NCBI GenBank assembly: GCA_018402565.1
Contig: JAGYIQ010000001.1
Span: forward strand, 186,001 to 250,000
DNA: 64,000 bases
DNA from: Pirellulaceae bacterium
Lineage (GTDB): Bacteria; Planctomycetota; Planctomycetia; Pirellulales; Pirellulaceae
Direction of reading: 5' to 3'
The notes under the pieces were generated by a model. The model made no database searches and was not told the DNA's origin. It worked only from the letters and a program-made list of their open reading frames with translations. A program made the position numbers and the translations under genes. Position 1 is the stretch's first letter, and each line of letters begins with the position of its first letter. This document shows, in pieces, positions 27,234 through 35,855 of the stretch.

Positions 27234-27725
27234 ATGGCGGGAAAACTACGAGCGGAACTGAAGAAGCGCGGGGACTTCGAGTCGCTCGAGCAAGAAGCGA
27301 CCTTGAATCTCTGGCGGACGTCGGACCAATTGTCCAATCGCGTCGGACGGTTGCTGCGCGACTTCGGGCTGACATCCTCCCAATACAATGTGCTCCGTAT
27401 CCTCCGCGGGGCGGGGGAGCCTCTGCCGTCGTTGGAGATCGCCAGCCGCCTGATCCAGGTTGTCCCCGCCATCACTGGTTTGATCGATCGCTTGGAGCGA
27501 AATGGCTTGGTCGTCCGCCAGCGATCCGAGGAAGATCGACGGGTCGTTCACGTCGAGCTGACCCGTCAGGCGCGGCACTTGCTGGAGCGGATCGATCATC
27601 CTCTGCAGCAACTGCACCACGAGTTGCTCGGGCACATGAGCCGCCGCGAGCTGAAGTCGCTGATCGAGTTGTTGGAGACGGCTCGCGAAATTCCTGACAC
27701 CAAGACGAAGAAGAGCCAATCATGA
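27234..27725 (+). CDS. MarR family transcriptional regulator
   Basis: The 163-aa product has the winged-helix core of MarR proteins: [34 protein letters not shown] as recognition region, and the wing motif [16 protein letters not shown]. It ends by overlapping the ATG of a pirin-like fragment (ATGA at 27722-27725). The palindrome in its promoter suggests self-repression. In many bacteria MarR/pirin/flavin-reductase sets respond to electrophiles or redox compounds; here the flavin reductase follows at 28014, so it is a likely target. No cysteine sensor of OhrR type is obvious. Confidence 0.9.
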   Translation: MAGKLRAELKKRGDFESLEQEATLNLWRTSDQLSNRVGRLLRDFGLTSSQYNVLRILRGAGEPLPSLEIASRLIQVVPAITGLIDRLERNGLVVRQRSEEDRRVVHVELTRQARHLLERIDHPLQQLHHELLGHMSRRELKSLIELLETAREIPDTKTKKSQS

Positions 27726-27829
27726 AACGGATTCGAAAAGCCGCTGAACGTGGCTACGCGGACCACGGCTGGCTGAAAACTTATCATACGTTTTCGTTCG
27801 CCGATTACCGCGACCCGCAGCCGAATTGA
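27722..27829 (+). pseudogene. Pirin N-terminal remnant
   Basis: The 35-codon frame encodes [20 protein letters not shown], the unmistakable start of pirin-family cupins, then stops. Pirins run to about 230-290 residues, so nearly all of the gene has been deleted. Its start is coupled to the MarR stop. Confidence 0.8.
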
Positions 27830-27957
27830 TGCGGTTCGATTTGGCTTGACGCACCGAGTCCCTCGGGTGCGGAGCCGGAGCAGTCCGCTGCCGAGGGGCC
27901 TGACCTTTTGCTAAAACACCGCGTCCGGCGAAAGTCGGATGGGTGTGACCACCGAGT

Positions 27958-27982
27958 GGCTCGTGGAGAGGTTTCACGAGCC
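27958..27982 (+). promoter_or_regulatory. Hairpin before the OYE gene
   Basis: GGCTCGTG (27958-27965) and CACGAGCC (27975-27982) form a perfect 8-bp stem with a 9-nt loop, 31 nt before the ATG of the reductase gene. It could be leader structure or a regulator site. Confidence 0.4.
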
Positions 27983-28013
27983 AATCAACCATGGAAGATT
28001 TGGAGAAGAACCG

Positions 28014-29108
28014 ATGCCAACGCTATTTGATCCCTTTTCGCTCAAAGATGTCACGCTCCGCAATCGCATCGCGGTGTCGCCGATGTGCCAATACATGTCG
28101 GAGGAGGGCGTGGCCACCGATTGGCATCAAGGGCATTACACGTCGTTGGCTCGTGGCGGTGCGGGCTTGGTGACCCTCGAGGCCACTGCGATCTCGTCCG
28201 AAGGCCGCATTTCTTGGGGTGACGCGGGGCTGTGGAACGATCGCCAAGCCGAGGCCCTCGTGCCGATCGTCCGCTCGATCAAACATTGGGGCGCCGTGCC
28301 GGGCATCCAATTGGCGCATGCCGGACGCAAAGCTTCCGCCAATCGACCTTGGGAAGGCGACGACCACATTCCCGCGGGCCAACCGAACTCGTGGACTCCC
28401 ATCGCGCCCTCGCCAGTCGCGTTTGGAGCCAACCTCACACGCGTCCCACAAGAAATGACTCTGGCCGATATCGCTCGCGTCCAAGCAGATATGGTGGCGG
28501 CGGTGGAGCGAGCTCGCGAGGTCGGCTTCCAGTGGTTGCAGCTGCATTTTGCGCATGGCTACTTGGCTCAAAACTTTTGGTCGTCGTACTCGAACCAACG
28601 CACCGACCAATACGGCGGCAGCCCCGAGAACCGCGGTCGTTACTTGTTGGAGACGTTGATCGCTGCCCGCCGAGTCTGGCCGGAGCACTTGCCGCTGGCG
28701 GTACGCATGAGCGTGGTGGAATTTGATGGCCAAGATGAGCGGATGTTGTCCGAGTCGATCGAGTTGCTGCGGCAGATGAAAGCCGAGGGGTTGGACACGG
28801 TGGATGTCTCGATTGGCTTCAACACGCCCAACGCCCAGATCCCCTGGGGGCCGAGTCTGTTGGCCGACATCGCCGCGCGCGTGCTCCGCGAGTCCGGTCT
28901 GCCGGGCACGACCAGTTGGTTTATCGATAGCCCCCAGAGCGCCGATGAATTGGTGCGAAGCGGCAAGCTAGACTTTGTCTCGCTAGGTCGCCCCTTCCTG
29001 GCCAATCCCCACTGGCCATACTTTGCCGCCAAAGAACTGGGCGTCGAAGCCGCCGCGACTCGGACGCTTCCATCCCCCTACGCCCATTGGTTGGCTCGCT
29101 ATCGCTAA
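28014..29108 (+). CDS. Old yellow enzyme family NADPH-dependent flavin reductase (YqjM-like)
   Basis: The 364-aa product is a complete FMN-binding TIM barrel of the OYE/YqjM class: LFDPFSLKDVTLRNRIAVSP at the start, MCQYMS, GAGLVTLEATA, LAHAGRKAS, AHGYLAQNFWSSYSNQRTD, then QYGGSPENR and the phosphate-binding end FVSLGRPFLANP. Such enzymes reduce activated C=C bonds, for example in enones and nitroesters. ATG 28014 follows GGAGAAGAACCG; the longer in-frame start lacks a site. It lies downstream of a MarR gene and a pirin relic and is probably controlled by that regulator. Confidence 0.92.
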   Translation: MPTLFDPFSLKDVTLRNRIAVSPMCQYMSEEGVATDWHQGHYTSLARGGAGLVTLEATAISSEGRISWGDAGLWNDRQAEALVPIVRSIKHWGAVPGIQLAHAGRKASANRPWEGDDHIPAGQPNSWTPIAPSPVAFGANLTRVPQEMTLADIARVQADMVAAVERAREVGFQWLQLHFAHGYLAQNFWSSYSNQRTDQYGGSPENRGRYLLETLIAARRVWPEHLPLAVRMSVVEFDGQDERMLSESIELLRQMKAEGLDTVDVSIGFNTPNAQIPWGPSLLADIAARVLRESGLPGTTSWFIDSPQSADELVRSGKLDFVSLGRPFLANPHWPYFAAKELGVEAAATRTLPSPYAHWLARYR

Positions 29109-29109
29109 G

Positions 29110-29593
29110 CCGTCCCCGTCGTTCTCTACGTGCTTCCCACCTCTCGCGGTTCGGACTTTCTGCTGGCCCGAAGGAGGAGCATCGCAGAGGGGGGGAAGTA
29201 CAGAGCGAAGTCTTGGATAGGGGATGGTGCGTTCCGCAAGTCGATCGTTCGTGGGGCGGCGTTGTGATTCTTTCGGATGATGTTTATTTCGCGAAAATAT
29301 CGGTTTTGTTATGACTTGCTTCACGACACCCTACGCCTTCTTCCAGCCTTTCCCAGTTTGCACGGCTCGGACTTTCTGCTGGCCCGAAGGAAAAAAACCG
29401 CAGAGAACAGAAGTACGCAGAGAATACCAACGCCACGTCTTCTCTGCGTCCTTCCCACCTCTCGCGGTTCAACCTCCACGCTGCCTGCTTGTACGATCTT
29501 CAAGTCACTGATCACCGTCTGGATTTACCCGGTTAATTGATCCTCTGCGGTCCCCTGAACCTGGGCATCTCCCCGGGCTTGTGACAGTCGCAG
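29110..29593. repeat. Dispersed copies of the 26-27 kb repeat family
   Basis: Blocks CTCTCGCGGTTCGGACTTTC, TGCTGGCCCGAAGGAGGAG and GCAGAGAATACC occur at about 29145-29200 and again at 29360-29470, diverged from the tandem array. No gene is present. Confidence 0.6.
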
Positions 29594-29716
29594 ATTAGTG
29601 GAGATTAGCGAAGATTAGTGTTCCGCACTCTCCGCACGTACCATGTGGGAAGGAGTACGCAAGTGAGTTGAATCTGTGGATGAAGGAACACTAATCGTCA
29701 CTAATCTTCGCTAATC
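29594..29716. repeat. Long imperfect inverted repeat built of GATTAG decamers
   Basis: The left arm (29594-29625) contains three GATTAGNG-type decamers and ends GTGTTCC; the right arm (29685-29716) is its reverse complement at 28 of 32 positions. The intervening 59 bp have no special feature. It could fold into a large stem-loop or be a degenerate mobile element. Confidence 0.75.
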
Positions 29717-30043
29717 CAGAAGCGGGGAAACCTGCTGAACCAAAATATTGATCCACGCGGCAAGTGAGTAAGGTCATATCGAAAGTTATCTTGTGACTGC
29801 TCTGCCAACTTTAGAATACTTGATTGGCGTTTGGTCGGCCGATGGACATGTCGGCGCATAAGGCCAATTTTCACGGGGTCTCGGCATGAACGGTGCTCGG
29901 TAATGGCCTTCGACGCGTAATCAACTGCCACACGTCCAGTACGAGTACCATTTCATTGAGTACGAGCGCGATTACGAGTACGAGTGGGTCTATCCCGAAC
30001 CGTGGGCTTCGGCACTTCGGCTGATTTTCAGATCGCTAAGTCT
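29717..30043. other. Intergenic, no gene; TACGAG hexamers
   Basis: Only the repeat AGTACGAGTACC and related GATTACGAGTACGAG near 29936-29990 stand out; it is the same family as near 10.2 kb. Confidence 0.5.
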
Positions 30044-30526
30044 TTAGTAGGGGATGCGGTTCGGGGATTGGCGCCAGGCCTGGAAGGGGGCGGCGGCTTC
30101 GGCTATCAGCCCTTGAAGCATTGGCAAATTGCGTTCTTGTTTTGACTTTGACAATTCTTCATAGATGACGCGGTCGTCAAAGCCAGCCTCGGCGGCTTGA
30201 TCGCAGGTGGCGGCGTAGTGGATTCTGTCCAAGTGTGCCCAGTAGATTGCGGCCAGGCACAGCGGGCAGGGCTCGCAGCTGGTGTAGATCTCGCAGCCCG
30301 CCAGGCTAAAGTCGTGTCGGACTTGGCAGGCGGCTCGGATGGCGACGACTTCGGCGTGAGCGGTGGGGTCCCGCAAGGCGGTGACTTGGTTGGTGCCGCG
30401 GGCGATGATGAGTCCTTCACGGACAATGACGGCACCGAAGGGGCCACCGCGGCCGCTTTCCACGTTTTCGACAGCCAGTCGAATGGCTTCGCGGAGAAAT
30501 TCTGTGGATAAGGGCTCGATGGTCAC
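30044..30526 (-). CDS. Nucleoside/guanine deaminase-type zinc enzyme
   Basis: The 160-aa product has the cytidine/deoxycytidylate deaminase fold marks: HAEVVAI with zinc-binding His and catalytic Glu, and CEPCPLCLAAIYWA with the two zinc Cys. The order GGPFGAVIV, TNQV, DPTAHAE, and the end (AEAGFDDRVIYEEL) fit the guanine deaminase (GuaD) branch more than tRNA adenosine deaminase. GTG 30526 gives the family's usual length; a TTG at 30589 would add a polar tail. Cytoplasmic purine salvage is the likely role. It is divergent from the phosphonate operon and not clearly part of it. Confidence 0.82.
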   Translation of the reverse strand: MTIEPLSTEFLREAIRLAVENVESGRGGPFGAVIVREGLIIARGTNQVTALRDPTAHAEVVAIRAACQVRHDFSLAGCEIYTSCEPCPLCLAAIYWAHLDRIHYAATCDQAAEAGFDDRVIYEELSKSKQERNLPMLQGLIAEAAAPFQAWRQSPNRIPY

Positions 30527-30712
30527 AACAGCGTCTTTCGGCGGCGATTTTCGGCGTCTTTCGGGTAACAAGCATGCGTCTGGCAACAAGTTTAGACGAT
30601 CCGTGGTTGGTGGGCCACCCGCGTTGGCTAAGGTGTGGCAAAGGGGTCCGCGGCATTTTCCCTCGTGGGCTGAACGTGGGTTGAACCTTTGTTAACAAGG
30701 CGTGGGCGGTGC

Positions 30713-30750
30713 TTGTCAGGGGCGGGACTCAGGGTTACAGTACCCTGAGT
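30713..30750 (+). promoter_or_regulatory. Promoter of the phosphonate operon with an overlapping palindrome
   Basis: TTGTCA (30713-30718), a 17-bp spacer and TACAGT (30736-30741) make a sigma70-like promoter. ACTCAGGGT (30727-30735) and ACCCTGAGT (30742-30750) are perfect inverted arms flanking exactly the -10 element. A repressor binding there would block the polymerase. Confidence 0.6.
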
Positions 30751-30793
30751 GGTTGCGGGGCCCGATTGAATGCTCGTTTTGGGTTGAGTTTGG

Positions 30794-32044
30794 ATGTCTG
30801 TGGAAGTGGTCTCGGTCAATGGCCGGCAGTATGGTTTGCCGCCTCATCCGGTAGTGGTGATTTGTTTGGATGGATCGGCGGACGAGTACTTCGACGCGGC
30901 CTTGGTGCGTGGGCGAATGCCGAATTTGGCGCGGATGTGTGTCGACGGATATCGAGGCATGGCGCGGGCGGCGATGCCGACGTTTACGAACGTTAACAAC
31001 AGCAGCATTGTGACTGGCGTTCCGCCGGCTCGGCATGGCATCGGTGGCAATTTCTTTTTGGACACGGCGACTGGTGAAGAAGTCATGATGAATTCGGCGC
31101 GGTTTCTCCGCGTCGATACTCTGTTTCCCCACATGCAACAGGCTGGGCGGCGGGTGGCGGTGGTAACGGCCAAGGAGAAGTTGCGCGACATCTTTGCGCA
31201 GGGCTTGATCGAAGTGGGTGGGATCGCGTTTTCGGCGGAGAAGGCCTCGTCGGCTGCAGCGGCCACGCATGGGATCGATCAAGTAGAGGCCTTGGTCGGT
31301 GCGACGCCGGAAATTTACAGTGGCCAAGCCAGCGTTTATGTGTTGCAGGCGGGCGTGGCGTTGTTGTCCGAGGGGATGGCGGATTTTCTCTATCTGAGCA
31401 CCACCGACTACATGCAACACAAGTTCCCGCCGGAGCATCCCGAGATCTTGGACTTTTATGCTCGCTTGGACATCGAAATCGGCCGCCTGTTGGATCTGGG
31501 TGTGGTGGTGGCGATCACTGCCGATCACGGCATGAACGCCAAGCAGTTGGCGGACGGTTCGCCGAATGTGATCTATTTGGAGAGCGAATTGACGGCGGCG
31601 TTTGGCCCAGGCATTCGGGTGATTCTGCCCATCACTGATCCCTATGTCGCGCATCATGGGGCGTTGGGTTCGTTTGCTCAAGTGCATTTGCCCGAGTCGG
31701 TGTCGGTGCAGGCGGTCTGCCAGTGGTGCTTGCAACGAGAGGGGATCACGGAGTGTCACGACCGCGAGACGGCGGCGCGATTGTTGGAGTTACCGGCGGA
31801 TCGCTCGGGTGATTTGGTGGTTAGCAGTGGTCGTGATGTGGTCTTGGGACGTACGCCCGATTATCACGACCTGTCGGCACTGGCGGGGGCTCTGCGTAGC
31901 CACGGTGGCCGCTACGAGGAAATGGTGCCCTTGGTGTTCAGCCGGCCGTTGAATCGGCGATACGCGGCCGTGGTCGCCGGCGATGTGCGGAACTTTGATG
32001 TGTTCGAAATTGCCTGCAGTGGGTTGCTGGTGGACAACGAATAG
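30794..32044 (+). CDS. phnA: Phosphonoacetate hydrolase
   Basis: The 416-aa product belongs to the alkaline-phosphatase superfamily: VVVICLDGSADEYFDAAL (first metal Asp), MPTFTNVNNSSIVTG with the nucleophile Thr in the TN(V/P)NN block, STTDYMQHKFPPEHPE (metal Asp and His), ITADHGMNAK, and a late His pair (AHHGALGSF). These are the marks of phosphonoacetate hydrolase, which splits the C-P bond of phosphonoacetate to acetate and phosphate using two zinc ions. It is the first gene of a five-gene operon that supplies its substrate. Cytoplasmic, no signal peptide. Confidence 0.9.
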   Translation: MSVEVVSVNGRQYGLPPHPVVVICLDGSADEYFDAALVRGRMPNLARMCVDGYRGMARAAMPTFTNVNNSSIVTGVPPARHGIGGNFFLDTATGEEVMMNSARFLRVDTLFPHMQQAGRRVAVVTAKEKLRDIFAQGLIEVGGIAFSAEKASSAAAATHGIDQVEALVGATPEIYSGQASVYVLQAGVALLSEGMADFLYLSTTDYMQHKFPPEHPEILDFYARLDIEIGRLLDLGVVVAITADHGMNAKQLADGSPNVIYLESELTAAFGPGIRVILPITDPYVAHHGALGSFAQVHLPESVSVQAVCQWCLQREGITECHDRETAARLLELPADRSGDLVVSSGRDVVLGRTPDYHDLSALAGALRSHGGRYEEMVPLVFSRPLNRRYAAVVAGDVRNFDVFEIACSGLLVDNE

Positions 32045-32083
32045 GGACGAGCCGAATTTGATGGCAACGGGAAGTGAGTTGGC

Positions 32084-33106
32084 ATGAGCGTCGCGGAGGT
32101 CCTGGTATTTACGGGAGTGGGCCGCGCGTTCGAGCGACGCGAGGTGCCGTTGCCCGAGCGGTTGTCTGCGGGCGAAGTCTTGGTGGCGATCGACTTGGCG
32201 ACGATCTGTGGTTCCGATCTGCACACGGTGGAGGGGCGACGTTCGGCGCCCGTCCCGTGCGTGTTGGGACATGAAGGCGTGGGGCATGTGGTCGCCAGTC
32301 AACGACTGGGCGTTGCTCCTGGTCAACGGGTCACTTGGACCTTGGCCGATTCGTGCGGGCATTGCTCGCCGTGTTCGCGGTGGCGTTTGCCGCAAAAATG
32401 CGAACATTTGTTCAAATATGGTCATGCGGCCTGGGGAGACGGGCATGGCCTCAATGGCTGTTATGCCTCGCATGTGGTCTTGCGGCCGGGCACGACGGTG
32501 GTACCGGTTCCCGACGGACTGAGTGACGGGTTGGTGGCGCCGGCCAATTGTGCGTTGGCCACAGTGATCAACGCCTTGGAAGTCTTGCCCGATCCTTGCG
32601 AGCGAGTCTTGATTCAGGGCAGTGGTTTGTTAGGAATCTATGCAGCGGCTTGGTTGAAGTGCCGCGGCATCGAAGAAATTTATTGTGTGGACTTGTCGGC
32701 GGAGCGATTGGCGGCGATGCCCGCGTTTGGTGGCCAGCCGATCGTGGCGGGTCAGGCCATGCCGCTGGTCGACTTGGTCTTGGAGTTGGCTGGGACATCG
32801 CAAGTGATCAACGATGGCGTTCGCTGCCTCAGGCCGGGCGGGCATTATGTCTGGGCGGGGATGGTACACCCCCAGACGCCGTTGGACCTGATGGGGGAGA
32901 CGGTGGTCAAGGGTTGTTTGACGGTCCGCGGTGTCCACAATTACGCGCCGCGGCATTTGGTGGCCGGGTTGGAGTTTTTGGCCCAGCACCAGCAGCGGTT
33001 TCCCTGGGCAGGCCTGGTCAGTCCGCCATTGAAGTTGGCGGAACTGGATTTGGCGTTTGACTTGACACGACAGCGTCGCTGGCAGCGAGTTTCTGTCCGG
33101 CCCTGA
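32084..33106 (+). CDS. Zinc-dependent alcohol dehydrogenase of the phosphonate-associated type
   Basis: The 340-aa medium-chain dehydrogenase has catalytic zinc motif CGSDLHTVEG, GHEGVGHVV, and four structural zinc cysteines (CGHCSPCSRWRLPQKC). The NAD-binding motif is GSGLLGIYAAAW. Its neighbours point to the alcohol dehydrogenase family repeatedly found in phosphonate catabolic operons (TIGR03366-like). The likely role is oxidation of a hydroxyl on a phosphonate or handling of phosphonoacetaldehyde; the substrate is inference. It starts 39 bp after phnA. Confidence 0.85.
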   Translation: MSVAEVLVFTGVGRAFERREVPLPERLSAGEVLVAIDLATICGSDLHTVEGRRSAPVPCVLGHEGVGHVVASQRLGVAPGQRVTWTLADSCGHCSPCSRWRLPQKCEHLFKYGHAAWGDGHGLNGCYASHVVLRPGTTVVPVPDGLSDGLVAPANCALATVINALEVLPDPCERVLIQGSGLLGIYAAAWLKCRGIEEIYCVDLSAERLAAMPAFGGQPIVAGQAMPLVDLVLELAGTSQVINDGVRCLRPGGHYVWAGMVHPQTPLDLMGETVVKGCLTVRGVHNYAPRHLVAGLEFLAQHQQRFPWAGLVSPPLKLAELDLAFDLTRQRRWQRVSVRP

Positions 33107-33148
33107 GCATGATCGATGGTGCCGTAAAGGCAATGTGAGGAATAGCGA

Positions 33149-34564
33149 ATGATAGAGCGACCGAGTTACGTGCTGGGACAAGCGGTGCAATCGACGGACT
33201 TTTTGGAGGTCTTTAACCCTTGGGATGGGTCGTTGGTCGGCCGCGTGGGGCGGGTGGATGGCAAAACGATGGCAGCGGCGATTGACGGGCATCGCGCTTC
33301 GCCGTGTCGATTGAGTCGTTATGAACGCAGTTCGATCTTGTACCGCACGCAGGCGTTGTTGGAGTCACGGCGGGAGGAGTTGGCTCGTTTGATCACCGCG
33401 GAGTCCGGCTTGTGTCTGCGCGAGACGCGGTACGAGGTTGGGCGGGCCAGTGACGTCTTTGCCTTTGCGGCGATGGAGGCCTTGCGAGATGATGGTCAAG
33501 TCTTCTCGTGTGATATCTCGCCCAATGGCAAAGCGCGGAAGATTTTTACGCTGCGCGAACCGTTGGGGTTGGTCGCGGCGATCACACCCTTCAATCATCC
33601 GTTGAATCAAGTCGCCCATAAATTGGCGCCGGCCGTGGCGATCGGAGCGCCCGTCCTCTTGAAGCCATCGGAGAAGACGCCGCTGTCGGCTGTGCGGTTG
33701 GTTGAACTGTTGTATGAAGCGGGTTTGCCGGGGTCGCTGTTGAGCTGCCTGCACGGGGACTTGGACGAAGTCACGCGGCCATTGATCCGCGACCCACGAG
33801 TGGATTTGGTGACGTTTACGGGCAGTGCGGCCGTGGGTAAAGAGATCGCGGCCACGGCGGGTTACAAACGCACCTGCCTGGAGTTGGGCGGTCATTCCCC
33901 GTTGTTGGTTCTGCGTGATGCCGACTTGGACCTGGCGGCCAAGTTGGCGTGTGAGGGTTGTTTTCGCAACAGTGGGCAGCGGTGCACAGCGGTCAGGCGG
34001 TTGTTGGTGGAAGAGCCGGTGTTGGCGGCGTTTACCGAGCGGTTTTTGGCGTTGGCGGCGACTTATCGATGCGGAGACCCGAGTGACGAGTCGACTGTGG
34101 TGGGGACCGTGATCGATGCGGCGGCGGCCGAGTCGTTGGAGCGAGCGGTCGCGGAGGCCGTAGCGCGTGGAGCGCGGGTATTGTTGGGTGGCGAGCGGCA
34201 GGGCGCGTTGTTTCCGCCGACCATTTTGGCGGATGTGGATCGACAGGCCTGGATGGCCACGCACGAATGTTTTGGGCCGTTGGCCCCGATCATTCCGGTG
34301 AGGGATTTGGACGATGCCTTGCAATTGGCCAACGCGACTGATTATGGCTTGTCCAGTGGCGTGGTGACCAATCAATTGGATTGGGCCTTGCGGGCGGTCA
34401 AAGAGATCAAGGCGGGAACGGTCAACGTGAATGAGATTCCGGGTTATCGCTTGGAGTGGAGTCCATTTGGCGGGGTCAAGGACAGTGGGCTGGGGATCAA
34501 AGAGGGCGTGATTGAAGCGATGAAATTCATGTCCACGGTCAAGACCTACTCATTGCCCTGGTAG
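33149..34564 (+). CDS. phnY: Phosphonoacetaldehyde dehydrogenase
   Basis: The 471-aa product is an aldehyde dehydrogenase with the catalytic Cys in NSGQRCTAVRR, the Glu in LELGGHSP and the cofactor block VTFTGSAAVGKEIA. ITPFNHPLNQVAHKLAPA is typical of the class. Between phosphonoacetate hydrolase and an amine-oxidising partner it is best read as PhnY, which turns phosphonoacetaldehyde into phosphonoacetate with NAD. Length fits. It is 42 bp after the alcohol dehydrogenase. Confidence 0.88.
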   Translation: MIERPSYVLGQAVQSTDFLEVFNPWDGSLVGRVGRVDGKTMAAAIDGHRASPCRLSRYERSSILYRTQALLESRREELARLITAESGLCLRETRYEVGRASDVFAFAAMEALRDDGQVFSCDISPNGKARKIFTLREPLGLVAAITPFNHPLNQVAHKLAPAVAIGAPVLLKPSEKTPLSAVRLVELLYEAGLPGSLLSCLHGDLDEVTRPLIRDPRVDLVTFTGSAAVGKEIAATAGYKRTCLELGGHSPLLVLRDADLDLAAKLACEGCFRNSGQRCTAVRRLLVEEPVLAAFTERFLALAATYRCGDPSDESTVVGTVIDAAAAESLERAVAEAVARGARVLLGGERQGALFPPTILADVDRQAWMATHECFGPLAPIIPVRDLDDALQLANATDYGLSSGVVTNQLDWALRAVKEIKAGTVNVNEIPGYRLEWSPFGGVKDSGLGIKEGVIEAMKFMSTVKTYSLPW

Positions 34565-34680
34565 ATGCCCGGGGTTCGCGAAAACTTCATCACAACTTAA
34601 CCGCGATGCCTTTGACAATGGCCAGGCCGTTGGGGCATGATCAGCGACGGTTGAGAAACAGGAGCGAGGGAAGTGGCGGT

Positions 34681-35838
34681 ATGGTGGAACGAGTCGGAAT
34701 AGTCGGTGGCGGCATCATGGGTTTGGCCCAGGCGTGGTCGGCGGCGGAGCGTGGCCATCAGGTAACGATCTTCGAGCGGACGCGTGTCGCCAGCGGCGCG
34801 TCGATTCGCAACTTTGGCATGGTTTGGCCGATCGGCCAACCGGAAGCCCTGCGCGATATGACGTTGCTGAGTCGCGAGCGGTGGCTGCAGGTGGCCGCTG
34901 AGGCGGGGATCTGGGCGAACCCCTATGGATCGTTGCACTTGGCCCATCATGCGGACGAACAAGCGGTGCTGCAAGAGTACTTGGATCTGCAGGCGGGCAG
35001 TGCTTGGGGCACCCATTTGCAGTGGTTGGATCGTGAAACCGCGCTGGCTCGTTATGGCGTCATCAATCCCGAAGGATTCCGGGGCGCGCTGTATTCGGAC
35101 ATGGAGATCTGCGTCAACCCGACCTCGGCGACTCGGCGACTACCGATTTGGTTGCAGGAGCGGTACGACGTCGAGTTGAAATTCGGCCAGACGATCAGCG
35201 AAGTGGGGTCCGGATGGTTAAAGACGGCCCAAGGCGAGAAGCATGACTTTGAACGCATTATTATCTGCTCGGGCCACGATCGCGAGACATTGTTCCCGGG
35301 CCTTTATGCGCAGTTGCCGCTGCGAGCCTGCAAGTTGCAGATGCTGCGAACGTATCCGCAGGCGGCGGGTTGGCAATTGGGAGCCCATATCGCCAGTGGC
35401 CTGACGTTGCGACATTACAGCAGTTTTAGAGTTTGCAGCTCATTGACAGATGTAATCGAGCGGATTGCCGCGGAATCACCGGAGTTGGACGAGTTCGGGA
35501 TTCACGTCATGGCCTCGCAAGATGATTTGGGGCGAGTGGTCTTGGGGGATTCGCACGAGTACGAGGAGCGGATCGAGCCGTTTGATTCTCAGCGGATCAA
35601 CGAGTTGATACTCCGTGAGTTGCAAAAGATTATTTGCCTGCCGGATTGGCGTATGGAGAGCCAGTGGCATGGTATTTACACGAAAGTGCCCGATGGTGGG
35701 CCGATTGTTTGTTCGCCCGAATCGAGGGTCTACATTGCCACCGGCGTTGGCGGGGCGGGGATGACGTTGGCGTTTGGAGTGGCCGAAACGCAGTGGCGGC
35801 ACTGGAGTGGCGACGGACCAGCAGTGTCTCAGCGGTAG
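34681..35838 (+). CDS. FAD-dependent amine oxidoreductase of phosphonate operons
   Basis: The 385-aa product has a GGGIMG dinucleotide-binding motif (RVGIVGGGIMGLAQAWSAAE), a DAO/glycine-oxidase-like fold, RNFGMVWPIGQP and the flavin-binding end GVGGAGMTLAFG. It matches the TIGR03364-type family found in phosphonate gene clusters (also called HpnW or PbfD in recent work), which oxidises aminoethylphosphonate or its N-methyl derivative to phosphonoacetaldehyde. ATG 34681 is set by GAGGGAAG upstream; the longer frame begins in a poorly coding stretch. It would replace the usual transaminase PhnW in this operon. Confidence 0.85.
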   Translation: MVERVGIVGGGIMGLAQAWSAAERGHQVTIFERTRVASGASIRNFGMVWPIGQPEALRDMTLLSRERWLQVAAEAGIWANPYGSLHLAHHADEQAVLQEYLDLQAGSAWGTHLQWLDRETALARYGVINPEGFRGALYSDMEICVNPTSATRRLPIWLQERYDVELKFGQTISEVGSGWLKTAQGEKHDFERIIICSGHDRETLFPGLYAQLPLRACKLQMLRTYPQAAGWQLGAHIASGLTLRHYSSFRVCSSLTDVIERIAAESPELDEFGIHVMASQDDLGRVVLGDSHEYEERIEPFDSQRINELILRELQKIICLPDWRMESQWHGIYTKVPDGGPIVCSPESRVYIATGVGGAGMTLAFGVAETQWRHWSGDGPAVSQR

Positions 35839-35855
35839 CGAAGCGAGGTAAGTCG

